20,154 bases of DNA from Candidatus Poseidoniaceae archaeon (GCA_013330285.1 DUIP01000186.1:1-20154), one strand, 5' to 3'; numbered from the stretch's first letter, positions 13,401-19,799 are shown. Translations and numbers: made by a program. The notes: generated by a model from the letters alone, not told the origin.

Positions 13401-14680
13401 GCGCTACCGGGTGTGAACTTGAAGGCACGAATCCCCCATCCTTCTACGGTATGTCCAGTCGAGGACCAAGGTCCAGCCCAATCGCTATTGGTATCGGCAG
13501 GTTGGACCCTACAGAACGAGTTTGAAGAGCAGGTCGGGGTTAAATCAAGGTTTGAAAATCCGTAAATGCCCTGTGTTGAATCCAGGACGGCTGCGATTGA
13601 GAAATTAGCAAAGATCTCGCCCATGGTTCGGCCTAACATCCCACTCTGTCCGCTGACTGGTGACAAAGCAAGGTTTTCGACACCCAAACCGCCTGTCGCA
13701 GAATCCTGAACAAGTTGTCGAACCGCTGGACCGCCGCCAAGGTGGTCGGCAAGGTACATTGTGAAAATGAATCCTGCGCCGTAATCAGCAAACCGTTGAT
13801 TCCACCATCGCACCGAGAGTTCGGAGGCTGATGTCCATTGATTCAGGTGGGACACAAGGGTTGAATCGGCCCCGAAGCACAGGTAAATCGCAACATCCGC
13901 ATTGCCTTCATCGATCCATAGATTTTCATAAGGATCCTGCGCATTGTGCAAGAGATGTTCCATTTCGTGCGCTAAAATCGATTTGCCCCATGAGAGGGTG
14001 ATATCGGCGTAATCAACGTACAAGGCTTCTCTTGAAGTCGCCAGAGAAGGTGCGAAGTAGCCTCCGATGTTGAAGGCACCATCGATGTCATAGATGACGA
14101 TCTGTACTTGACAGTTATTGTCGACATCTGGCGGTGCAAGGCCACGTCCATCGGAGTAATCCTTTCCATAATAGGTGGTCATGGTAGGGTAAATTGTGCT
14201 GTCCCAAGAGGATGCGAGGTTGTTGAGTACGGTGGATGAGAGCGTTCTACCACTCTGGACCAAGAACGCAACGGTGTTGGTTGTTTTTGCCACATACACA
14301 TCAATAGAGCCTCCTGAAGTTGGTACGGTGAGCTGGTCGTTCACCACGTGAGGGTTACAGGCTCGCCCTGCCGCACGAGCGGAGGTTTGAGGTTGAATGA
14401 CCATCTCTTCTGCCCCTGGCCGCCCCTCTTCAATCCAGGCGTTTTTCAAGAAAGAAAACGCTGAAACCACCGGGACTTCTTCTTCGATCATGATGTATTC
14501 TCGCCCTTGCGAGGGGTCGAAATCCGCAATATCTCCAATAATGGTTCCACCTGCATCATAGACCTCAACGACCTCGGTTTCGGACGACGCAGAGGCTGCG
14601 GGAGCAAGAAGCGGCGCGAATAATGCTGCGCAGAGAACAGTGACGAGAAAGAGGGCAGATGTAGAGCGCGGTTCCGACAT
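10472..14680 (-). CDS. Secreted zinc metalloprotease with PKD repeats and C-terminal membrane anchor
   Basis: 1402-residue cell-surface protease. Signal peptide at about 1-32 (LFLVTVLCAALFAPLLAPAASA). A propeptide-like region to about 110 precedes the catalytic domain (about 110-400) with the zinc site HEMEH at 238-242 and a third ligand Glu258 in LWIDEGNAD, a spacing typical of M6/M30-like secreted metalloproteases. A calcium-binding-type DRDGDGAPD lies at 533-541. About six PKD or PKD-like Ig-fold repeats follow, near 630-725, 732-825, 826-925, 926-1028, 1033-1166 and 1168-1292, recognised by WDFGD/WDWGD and GVY/YNVTLTV patterns. One membrane helix spans about 1319-1338, and a 64-residue cytoplasmic tail carries HTPPPAPGILSKDERR and ends SGYVRPLRRRG. 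The ATG at 14680 has GAGGTG six bases upstream; the ATG at 14704 has no such site. It probably digests protein outside the cell. The surface-protein gene follows 54 bp later. Confidence 0.9.
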   Translation of the reverse strand: MSEPRSTSALFLVTVLCAALFAPLLAPAASASSETEVVEVYDAGGTIIGDIADFDPSQGREYIMIEEEVPVVSAFSFLKNAWIEEGRPGAEEMVIQPQTSARAAGRACNPHVVNDQLTVPTSGGSIDVYVAKTTNTVAFLVQSGRTLSSTVLNNLASSWDSTIYPTMTTYYGKDYSDGRGLAPPDVDNNCQVQIVIYDIDGAFNIGGYFAPSLATSREALYVDYADITLSWGKSILAHEMEHLLHNAQDPYENLWIDEGNADVAIYLCFGADSTLVSHLNQWTSASELSVRWWNQRFADYGAGFIFTMYLADHLGGGPAVRQLVQDSATGGLGVENLALSPVSGQSGMLGRTMGEIFANFSIAAVLDSTQGIYGFSNLDLTPTCSSNSFCRVQPADTNSDWAGPWSSTGHTVEGWGIRAFKFTPGSASPAPLTMRLTADVSQFDGVVVSQSTADGLWSVTDLNFQNNVATALVPGFGNLTNEVWAITWYASTVADCDYTSCGSSYPQGTVDIEAARITAPASLTVTATDAQIDRDGDGAPDTAQIDYEVFSNAFFEDLDVTMTVLDASGVEVDRLTKRVAAGGGVATEESFWFTAPLNGQYTFKMDMVDMIGTTVDSITTAPQVLNNMKPTANGTLDPNATQTWENVQFTGDGFDAWGLSLDNNSLPYLDAPIAYAWDFGDNSTSGLKSPLRSYESAGVYNVTLRVMDQGNTWSETSVLQINVSDTTPPLPIITVNNVVIENEINILTNQLILFSAARTIDNVPTDRLEYSWDWGDGTIDSGIGVYEYAHEWGDISGTVATYNLTLTVSDGINTGIKEIIVNVNNRIPFQIFTDNLSTYTYTAIVMPDVFTDDDGTIVAYEWSFPDGVNLDGGISDRTDEFISTTSNSANPMPAWNSPGLKSVVLTVTDDDGSSVTTTLSVMVHNQLPVSDFIVRTTATTGSSTVDFRVEDGQVDTPYTFDGRDSFDPDGTVGDSSDLTFNWTFSDGTFGDRPQVTHTFTEPGIHSVTLVVFDEAGEASTPRILTIEMANPLPIISVRILDAWIDGELITDSTTFEEGTMPDMWSRTFNEAGDTYAAPHTLLYFDSDGTRDGDRMFEGKYIPLEAESPDWNGLVQYTWDFGDGSPINSEPSPWHAFTLPGEYTVTLTVRDAFGTGDVSRASFTVLVDHPPVIHNLLIPDEIFSGDSNSLSANISDLEVDLGIALYRDTNVNDGSISDRDESLNPDLVVRWDLDIEVDENENGDPADDWVDPLSGSTSRISATYEDPGVYTLMIQVCDGLGMCVEMTQDIEVSTPPNAAPSLSDFSVDDWKSWLTEAGSDLATFVALIAVALILGYLVMREPSDLEDEAKQAAESYADVELVENQGGLLGMDHHTPPPAPGILSKDERRSDDSGYVRPLRRRG

Positions 14681-14686
14681 TGATGA

Positions 14687-14692
14687 CACCTC
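14687..14692 (-). promoter_or_regulatory. Shine-Dalgarno site of the PKD metalloprotease gene
   Basis: GAGGTG on the minus strand ends six bases before the ATG at 14680, choosing it over the upstream ATG at 14704. A promoter on minus could be the CTTAAAT element near 14739-14745, giving a leader of about 36 nt that includes this site. Confidence 0.6.
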
Positions 14693-14739
14693 AGGTATTC
14701 GCATTACTGCTTAACAACTGCACGACTTGAAAAGAGGTA

Positions 14740-14745
14740 TTTAAG
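14740..14745 (+). promoter_or_regulatory. TATA box giving a leaderless M28 peptidase transcript
   Basis: TTTAAG begins exactly 29 nt before the ATG at 14769, preceded by a purine-rich GAAAAGAGG resembling a TFB-recognition element. No Shine-Dalgarno site is present, so transcription should start at or next to the ATG. Read on the other strand the same site is CTTAAA and may also drive the divergent protease gene. Confidence 0.65.
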
Positions 14746-14768
14746 ACTGGGTCTATGAGGCTTCACAT

Positions 14769-15998
14769 ATGCTCACGCGAACTCGGAGTGGTTTACGCCC
14801 CCCGAATCATGCCATAGAGGCGCTTATTCTCGCATTTTTGATGCTTACAGCTTGCCTGAGTACGACCCAAGCCCAGAGCATCAAGGAACCGTACCAAATT
14901 GTCGATGCTTGTGAGCAGGTTGATTCGTTGGAATTCAACGGCACGATTGCCAATGCCTCGATTACGGAACAAGTAAACTTGGGACCAAGAACAACTGGAT
15001 CCAACGGCAGCGCCGACCTTCGCACGATGATCCATTCGGAATTAAGTCACTTAGAGGTTGCAAATAACACCTACACTGAAGACAACATCACGTTCACTAA
15101 CGTGGTCGCAAAGTACTCGCCTGGTGAAGCCAATGCATCACGACCAAGAGTTGTACTGGTTGCCCATTATGACTCACGTGATGTTGCTGAACGAGATCCT
15201 GATCAGAATCGGACCATGGAACCAATCCCTGGCGCAAACGATGCGGCAAGCGGTGTTGCAGTCCTGCTTGAACTTGGAAGAATCATACCATCTATGAATC
15301 TTGAATACGATGTTGAACTGCTGTTCACTGATGCTGAAGATCAGAATTTTTCGACTGGGAGCCTGTACGGCGCAAGAGCATGGGTCGATAACCAAAGTGA
15401 ATCTGAGGTGAATCGGACAACGGCATACATCGTCGTGGACATGGTTGGCGATATTTTTCTACAACTCACCCATGTCTACCCCGGCGACAACGCCTTGTGG
15501 ACCACAATCCCGCCGCTTGCTGCCGCCATTGGCCTCATGGACACCGAAACCGATTGCAATGGTAACTTGGGCAGAGACATTGTCAACATGACCATCAGCA
15601 CTGGTGTCATCGATGACCATGTGCCAGCACTCAACAGAGGCATCAGGGCGATTGATTTGATCGACATACGCTTTGGCGAAGGTGCTGAACCCTTCGGAGG
15701 CCATTGGCATACTCATGAAGATACACCTGACAAAGTCAGCGCTCAATCCTTGCAGGATGTTGGTTCACTGGTGGAACTTGGACTTCGCTCGAATGCCTGG
15801 ATTTTTGATTTCCAGGCCATTGAAGAAAACCAAGACCAAATCGATGAAACCGAGGCTGAAGAATCAGATTCTTCTTCACAAGAACTGGAGGTCGAACGAT
15901 ACACAGGGTTGGCCGTTGTAGCACTCCTCGGTATTGGAGCGGCAATGACCCTGATGCTGGTGCTTGGCTATGCTGTCAATTTACGACGGGAACAATAA
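14769..15998 (+). CDS. Exported M28-family zinc peptidase or glutaminyl-cyclase-like enzyme
   Basis: 409-residue exported zinc hydrolase. Residues about 14-36 are a signal sequence that includes LTAC at 26-29, a possible lipobox, with an alternative cleavage site after TTQA. Catalytic domain at about 60-345: AHYDSRD (His133), GANDAASGVAVLLELGR (Asp158), TDAED (Glu190 as base, Asp191), VDMVGD (Asp224 or 228) and HWHTHEDTPDKVS (His314). These are the M28 aminopeptidase zinc ligands, but SLYGARAW and IDDHVPALNRGI also resemble secreted glutaminyl cyclases, a sister group; the two cannot be separated by eye. An acidic linker (355-375) leads to a membrane helix at about 379-403 and a short basic end. 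It is divergent from the PKD protease and heads a probable three-gene run with the membrane protein and the thymidylate kinase. Its role is probably trimming extracellular peptides. Confidence 0.88.
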   Translation: MLTRTRSGLRPPNHAIEALILAFLMLTACLSTTQAQSIKEPYQIVDACEQVDSLEFNGTIANASITEQVNLGPRTTGSNGSADLRTMIHSELSHLEVANNTYTEDNITFTNVVAKYSPGEANASRPRVVLVAHYDSRDVAERDPDQNRTMEPIPGANDAASGVAVLLELGRIIPSMNLEYDVELLFTDAEDQNFSTGSLYGARAWVDNQSESEVNRTTAYIVVDMVGDIFLQLTHVYPGDNALWTTIPPLAAAIGLMDTETDCNGNLGRDIVNMTISTGVIDDHVPALNRGIRAIDLIDIRFGEGAEPFGGHWHTHEDTPDKVSAQSLQDVGSLVELGLRSNAWIFDFQAIEENQDQIDETEAEESDSSSQELEVERYTGLAVVALLGIGAAMTLMLVLGYAVNLRREQ

Positions 15999-15999
15999 A

Positions 16000-16034
16000 G
16001 CGCGGACAAGAAGGGAAAGGCGTATTATCCGCGC
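16000..16034. repeat. Inverted repeat between the M28 gene and the next gene
   Basis: GCGCGGA (16000-16006) and TCCGCGC (16028-16034) form a perfect 7-bp inverted repeat separated by 21 nt. The right arm touches a TATA-like TATTAT (16023-16028), which would start transcription near 16052. It may be an operator, a hairpin at the end of the M28 transcript, or chance. Confidence 0.35.
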
Positions 16035-16055
16035 ACGCACCCAGTTCAACATAGC

Positions 16056-16064
16056 GGGGGTGAG
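16056..16064 (+). promoter_or_regulatory. Shine-Dalgarno site of the carboxypeptidase-regulatory-like membrane protein
   Basis: GGGGGTGAG directly abuts the ATG at 16065. The next codon is also ATG (16068) and its spacing from GGTGA is four bases rather than one, so the second ATG is the more likely start. Confidence 0.55.
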
Positions 16065-16067
16065 ATG

Positions 16068-16949
16068 ATGGCGGATGACTCTGATTTTGACGAGCGGCGA
16101 GAAGCCCTCAAAGCCCGTGTTCAAGCCCAAATCGAAGCTTCAAAAGAAGCTAAATTAGAACGTCAACAAAACGCTTCTGAAGAACTTGTGGTCGATGAAT
16201 CCGATTTGAACGATGCCATTGCCCAAGCCAATGAAGAATTCAACGAGCATATGGCATCGATGGAAAATGCCAACGCCTCCCAACTACGAACGCTTGCTGC
16301 ATCCCTCATTCTTGTCGGTAGCATCCTTGGAATGGCGTCTGGCGGATTGATTCTCCAAGGCAATCCTGCAGATCTCATCAACGCATTTAGCGTGATTGGG
16401 AACGATGAATCTGTCGACGTTTCTGGAATTGTCCTCGAACCAGACGGGAGTGCGGTCGCGGACGTCAATGTGGAGTTGATGAACGTAGACTCCGGCGAAG
16501 TGATCGGTTTAACAACGACGGATTCCAATGGCTATTTTTGGTTCAAATCGATCGACGTCACAGAATTACAACTGACATTCACGCTCGATGGTCATACAAC
16601 CGTCGAACGGATCTTCATTCCCGATGGGGCACAAATCAAGCCAATCACGCTCCGTGAAGGAACCGGTACCGTTGTCGAAAATGAAATCGTTTCAAGGGAC
16701 GGTTGGAATACAGAAAACGCAGTTGCATTATCTACCGCAGTTGGCGTGTTGACCGTGCTCACTGGCTTGATTGGGGTGCAATCAGCAGTCGAGGCTCGAA
16801 GGGCAAAACGATACAGACGAACCCAGTACCTCGCTGGCCTTGCCCTGTTTAGCAGGGGCCTGATTATCTTTGGACCTGCTTTGATCCTTGCAGGCATGAT
16901 GTTACTCATGAAGAGTCGTGATCAATTTTCCGATGTAGGCGGTGAGTGA
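16068..16949 (+). CDS. Three-helix membrane protein with carboxypeptidase-regulatory-like domain
   Basis: Unnamed 293-residue membrane protein. The N-terminal 70 residues are highly charged, predicted helical and probably coiled (RREALKARVQAQIEASKEAK, then acidic). A transmembrane helix lies at about 74-97. Residues about 115-180 form a beta-sandwich of the carboxypeptidase-regulatory/CNA-B type (VSGIVLEPDGSAVADVNVEL followed by TTDSNGYFWFKSI), expected outside the cell. A second helix spans about 217-240, a basic loop RRAKRYRR follows, and a third helix lies at about 253-281. It starts 69 bp after the M28 gene and its TGA is followed directly by the ATG of the thymidylate kinase-like gene, so it belongs to that run of genes. 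Such domains usually support protein-protein or envelope contacts; no enzymatic residue is apparent. Confidence 0.8.
   Translation: MADDSDFDERREALKARVQAQIEASKEAKLERQQNASEELVVDESDLNDAIAQANEEFNEHMASMENANASQLRTLAASLILVGSILGMASGGLILQGNPADLINAFSVIGNDESVDVSGIVLEPDGSAVADVNVELMNVDSGEVIGLTTTDSNGYFWFKSIDVTELQLTFTLDGHTTVERIFIPDGAQIKPITLREGTGTVVENEIVSRDGWNTENAVALSTAVGVLTVLTGLIGVQSAVEARRAKRYRRTQYLAGLALFSRGLIIFGPALILAGMMLLMKSRDQFSDVGGE
16941..16946 (+). promoter_or_regulatory. Shine-Dalgarno site of the thymidylate kinase-like gene
   Basis: GGTGAG lies within the last codons of the preceding gene and ends three bases before the ATG at 16950. The upstream stop codon (16947-16949) touches that ATG, so translation is probably coupled. 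Confidence 0.65.
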
Positions 16950-18302
16950 ATGTACCTGATCAGCGTCGAGGGCGGCGATGGTTCTGGGAAGGGTGAAGCT
17001 GCTCGTTTACTGCTTGAATTAGCAGCGGAATTTCCGTTCCCTCAAATCCATGCCACACACGAGCCAAGGAGACACAGTGAACTTGGTAAGTTGGCACTTA
17101 CATCTGTAAAATTAGGCGATAAGACACCGTTGGAAGAAGCAGGTCTTTTTGCCGCAGATCGACTTGACCATTCACACACATGGATCCGGCCTTTGCTTCA
17201 GCAAGGCCATATTGTCATTTCAGACCGCAACATCCACTCATCACTCATCTACCAGGGTGTTGTTGGCAATCTTGGGGTTGAACAGGTCGCAAAAATGAAC
17301 GCTGCTGCGATGGTCCCAGACCTTGTGTTGTGGATCGATTGTGACCCTGCCAAAGCGATAAAACGTATTCGAACCGGCACATTGCGAATGACGAGTGAGA
17401 AGCAAGAGTATTTCGAAACCCCCGAAATTCAAACGACAATTCGCCAAGGTTTCAACGACCTTTTGTCGGGAAAAATCACAGTACCTGCGCCTTTTGACAA
17501 GTGCTGCGTCGTGGGCCCGATTCTCAATGAAGGTGGATTGGATGATTTGAAGAAGAAATTGAGGACCGAACTTCGTGCCTTCTTCAACCGAAAGCCGACA
17601 CCACTCAATGTTGATCCAGATGAAGTTGATCGCCATCTGTTGAGCACCTTAGTCCGGGATGTCAAAAAACAAACGCGACTCCCTGGTGCCCCTCAAGAGA
17701 GAACTGCGATTCACATCGGTTGGCTATCAGGCCGTTCCCCCTCACAATGGATGCAAGAGGCAGAAGACAAGTGGCCTGTTGAAAGTGCCCGTGCATACGA
17801 TGTCCCTGCCACCCCACATGCACAATCATGTTGGTCTGTTCTTGGCACCCTCTCGCTGATTGTCGGGTCAAGTGAAGTCCCTCGACTCCACCGCGCTTTT
17901 GGACCTCATAGGATGGTAACCCAACGGCACACGCAACGACTCGTCAAGTGGTTGGAAGAAGAACGTTGGATCCATAAACAACAATCTCACGTTCCTTTTG
18001 CTGAGGCCCAAGTGTTCAAACTTCGAGATGAACGGCTCGGTTATGGTCGCCTAGCACTGGCCATGTGGCCCCTACGTGCCCAACTCGCCTCATGGCGAAG
18101 AGCCAATCCCAAGGCAAACTGGAGTCATGCCTTGTCCGCAATTGCATCCCCCGAAGATGGTAGGACGCCTCCGCCAGCCGTTCGTAAAGGACTTGAAGAC
18201 ATCATGAAACGACTTCACATGCTTTCCAGTGGACATGAGCATTGCCCCGTCCCAAATTCACTTGAGGAATTGCTGGCATGGTGGCAAATCCCACCACCGT
18301 GA
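16950..18302 (+). CDS. tmk: Thymidylate kinase-like protein with long C-terminal extension
   Basis: 450-residue protein; residues 1-212 are a thymidylate kinase (dTMP to dTDP). Seen: P-loop EGGDGSGKGEAARLL at 7-21, THEP at 36-39, ADRLDHSHTWIRPLLQQG at 69-86, the DR motif at 92-93 followed by SSLIYQG at 97-103, and an Arg-rich lid near 139-156. The P-loop ends GKGE rather than the GK[ST]T usual for this family, so the Mg-binding hydroxyl residue is missing. Residues about 215-450 are an extension more than doubling the family length (about 200-215), rich in Trp, His and Arg; SVLGTLSLIVGS through KWLEEERWIHKQQ could be a winged-helix fold, but I do not recognise it. It follows the membrane gene without a gap and its stop abuts the convergent DUF2085 gene's stop. 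The kinase fold assignment is firm, activity is less so. Confidence 0.85.
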   Translation: MYLISVEGGDGSGKGEAARLLLELAAEFPFPQIHATHEPRRHSELGKLALTSVKLGDKTPLEEAGLFAADRLDHSHTWIRPLLQQGHIVISDRNIHSSLIYQGVVGNLGVEQVAKMNAAAMVPDLVLWIDCDPAKAIKRIRTGTLRMTSEKQEYFETPEIQTTIRQGFNDLLSGKITVPAPFDKCCVVGPILNEGGLDDLKKKLRTELRAFFNRKPTPLNVDPDEVDRHLLSTLVRDVKKQTRLPGAPQERTAIHIGWLSGRSPSQWMQEAEDKWPVESARAYDVPATPHAQSCWSVLGTLSLIVGSSEVPRLHRAFGPHRMVTQRHTQRLVKWLEEERWIHKQQSHVPFAEAQVFKLRDERLGYGRLALAMWPLRAQLASWRRANPKANWSHALSAIASPEDGRTPPPAVRKGLEDIMKRLHMLSSGHEHCPVPNSLEELLAWWQIPPP

Positions 18303-19064
18303 TTACTCTTCTTCGGATTTCAATTGAAACCTTGCATTGCCTGGAAGGACGACATCCGAGGCATGGTCGAATTTTTCTGCACGAGCGCCAATCGATGCTC
18401 CAATCAAAATGGCCAAACCTAGTCCAAACGGAGCCCCTGTCAGGGGCCTTGTGAGATTATTCGATTCATAGCCGGTCAACAGTTGGGTAAAACCATCAAT
18501 GATCAATGGCATACACAAAACGATACCACAAGCAAGCCAAGCCAGTGTTCTGCGGTTTTTGACATAGACATCCACCAACCATTCATCTGGCAGCAACGAG
18601 AGGCAAGTATCTCGCACTGTCCACCGATTATACGAGCGCCTCGAGAAGAGAACACCCCCCATCATCAAACCAAAGAAAATGCCAACATCACGCGTGCAAA
18701 CTGGCATTTGATTGCCACCGATCATCCATGAACGTTCATGATTTTGGTGGCAATTCAGATCCGCAAAGGCATAGATAAAACCGGTGTAAAGGTCCAATTC
18801 ACTCCAACTGAAGTGATCGTGTTGGTGAAGTGTTCCGTCAGCATGCTCATGAAGTGACCCCTGTGGAGAATTACCGTATGAATTCGAACCGTCTTTGGAT
18901 GCAAAGTCAAACGTATTTGCTCTGCCGTTGATATCAACGACCGTCCCCTCAGGGAGGATTAATGGTGCAGCGAAGAAGGAAAAGAAAAAGAATCCAGATA
19001 TTCCTGCAATCCACAGGCCAATTTTCCGCTCCCTTAAGCGGTGTTCGAGCCCGTTTTTCTCCAC
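18303..19064 (-). CDS. DUF2085-family membrane protein with His-rich insert
   Basis: Predicted 253-residue protein with about four membrane helices (near 15-37, 126-141, 172-190 and 208-227). The family signature is visible: CHQNHERSW at 105-113, MPVCTRDVGIFFG at 120-132, DGFTQ at 190-194 and NNLTRPLTG at 202-210. DUF2085 proteins have no established function. Between helix 1 and the CHQ motif lies an extra segment of about 60 residues containing HEHADGTLHQHDH (72-84), which could bind a transition metal outside the membrane. I chose a GTG start at 19064 because a TATATC box lies exactly 29 nt upstream on minus and there is no in-frame ATG; a TTG at 19085 would lie upstream of that predicted transcript start. 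Its TAA directly abuts the TGA of the thymidylate kinase-like gene. Confidence 0.75.
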   Translation of the reverse strand: MEKNGLEHRLRERKIGLWIAGISGFFFFSFFAAPLILPEGTVVDINGRANTFDFASKDGSNSYGNSPQGSLHEHADGTLHQHDHFSWSELDLYTGFIYAFADLNCHQNHERSWMIGGNQMPVCTRDVGIFFGLMMGGVLFSRRSYNRWTVRDTCLSLLPDEWLVDVYVKNRRTLAWLACGIVLCMPLIIDGFTQLLTGYESNNLTRPLTGAPFGLGLAILIGASIGARAEKFDHASDVVLPGNARFQLKSEEE

Positions 19065-19087
19065 GTTCCTACTAAACGAATTCAATA

Positions 19088-19093
19088 GATATA
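19088..19093 (-). promoter_or_regulatory. TATA box giving a leaderless DUF2085 transcript
   Basis: TATATC on the minus strand starts at 19093, 29 nt upstream of the GTG at 19064, matching the box-to-start distance of the other leaderless candidates here. On the plus strand the sequence is GATATA and may help drive the divergent Smr-like gene. Confidence 0.5.
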
Positions 19094-19107
19094 GTTTGGT
19101 ACCAAAC
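19094..19107. promoter_or_regulatory. Perfect 14-bp palindrome, probable operator
   Basis: GTTTGGTACCAAAC is identical to its own reverse complement. It sits immediately beside the TATATC box in the 56-bp divergent region between the DUF2085 and Smr-like genes, the classic place for a dimeric regulator to control both directions. The regulator is unknown. Confidence 0.55.
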
Positions 19108-19110
19108 AGT

Positions 19111-19116
19111 GGGAGG
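19111..19116 (+). promoter_or_regulatory. Shine-Dalgarno site of the Smr-like membrane protein gene
   Basis: GGGAGG ends four bases before the ATG at 19121 and lies downstream of the in-frame GTG at 19109, so it supports the ATG as the start. Confidence 0.6.
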
Positions 19117-19120
19117 CTTG

Positions 19121-19780
19121 ATGTGCATCCGCCTTAGAACAACAACCATGGAGCTTGAGGAGGGTGAGCCAGTTGGCCTCGTCACAGGCCTTCAAGCAGG
19201 GGCCTTTTTGGGACTTTATCTTGGATTCAGTCTTGCGGTGATCTCGGTGCTGACCGACCCCACGCAGCTCAAGCGTTTAGGCGGACTCATGTGCACCCCT
19301 CCAGTGCTTGGAGCTGTGTGCTTGGGACCTTTTTTGGCCCGGCGCAGAAAACCTGTCGACCTTGGAAAGCGCCCACTTTCCCACGCAAGAGAAACATTGG
19401 CTTCGTTCAACGAAGGTCAAGGCCGATGGCGAGTGCTCAGTCATGTGAAGAGCGATGGCATGTCCATTCGGATCGATATGCACGACCTTACAAATTTACG
19501 TGGGGTTGTTGATGCGGCACTTCCTTTATCCAATCATTGTTCAGTCAAATTCATTGTTGGCCGAGGCGTACAAACCTCTCGTCAACCTGAATTAAGGCAA
19601 CGTGTGCTTGAATTGGTGGAGGAACGTGTGGTTTTGACTCGGAGAAAAAGAACAGCAAAGTCAATCGAGATTTCGCCCATTCCAACAGTCAAGTATGTCG
19701 ACCAACAAAGGAAGATTAACCGGGCCTTGTTGATTCTTTTACCGATTTTCTCGTTCTTTGCTTGGCTTGAAATGAAATAA
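19121..19780 (+). CDS. Membrane-anchored protein with Smr-like domain
   Basis: 219-residue protein. Two hydrophobic helices lie near 18-45 and 54-73 (LQAGAFLGLYLGFSLAVISV and PPVLGAVCLGPFLA), and a third at about 201-217 close to the C-terminus. Between them, residues about 85-175 resemble the Smr domain known from MutS2 and small stand-alone nucleases: IRIDMHDLTN at 116-125 matches the LDLHG strand motif, and VKFIVGRGVQTSRQPELRQRV matches the second strand with its GxG turn and following helix. The usual HGxG or TGxG appears here as VGRG, and the Gly of LDLHG is Asp, so nuclease activity is uncertain. The cluster RRRK after helix 2 suggests the domain is cytoplasmic. ATG at 19121 is supported by GGGAGG. 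Divergent from DUF2085; 48 bp separate it from the next gene, which has its own promoter. Confidence 0.7.
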   Translation: MCIRLRTTTMELEEGEPVGLVTGLQAGAFLGLYLGFSLAVISVLTDPTQLKRLGGLMCTPPVLGAVCLGPFLARRRKPVDLGKRPLSHARETLASFNEGQGRWRVLSHVKSDGMSIRIDMHDLTNLRGVVDAALPLSNHCSVKFIVGRGVQTSRQPELRQRVLELVEERVVLTRRKRTAKSIEISPIPTVKYVDQQRKINRALLILLPIFSFFAWLEMK

Positions 19781-19799
19781 ATAGTTCACCGCAGTAGAA

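Noticed and set aside
10472..19064. PGF-CTERM, LPXTG or other sortase/archaeosortase signals on the exported proteins
   Set aside because: The C-termini were checked; they are plain membrane helices followed by charged or proline-rich tails, with no such tripartite signal.
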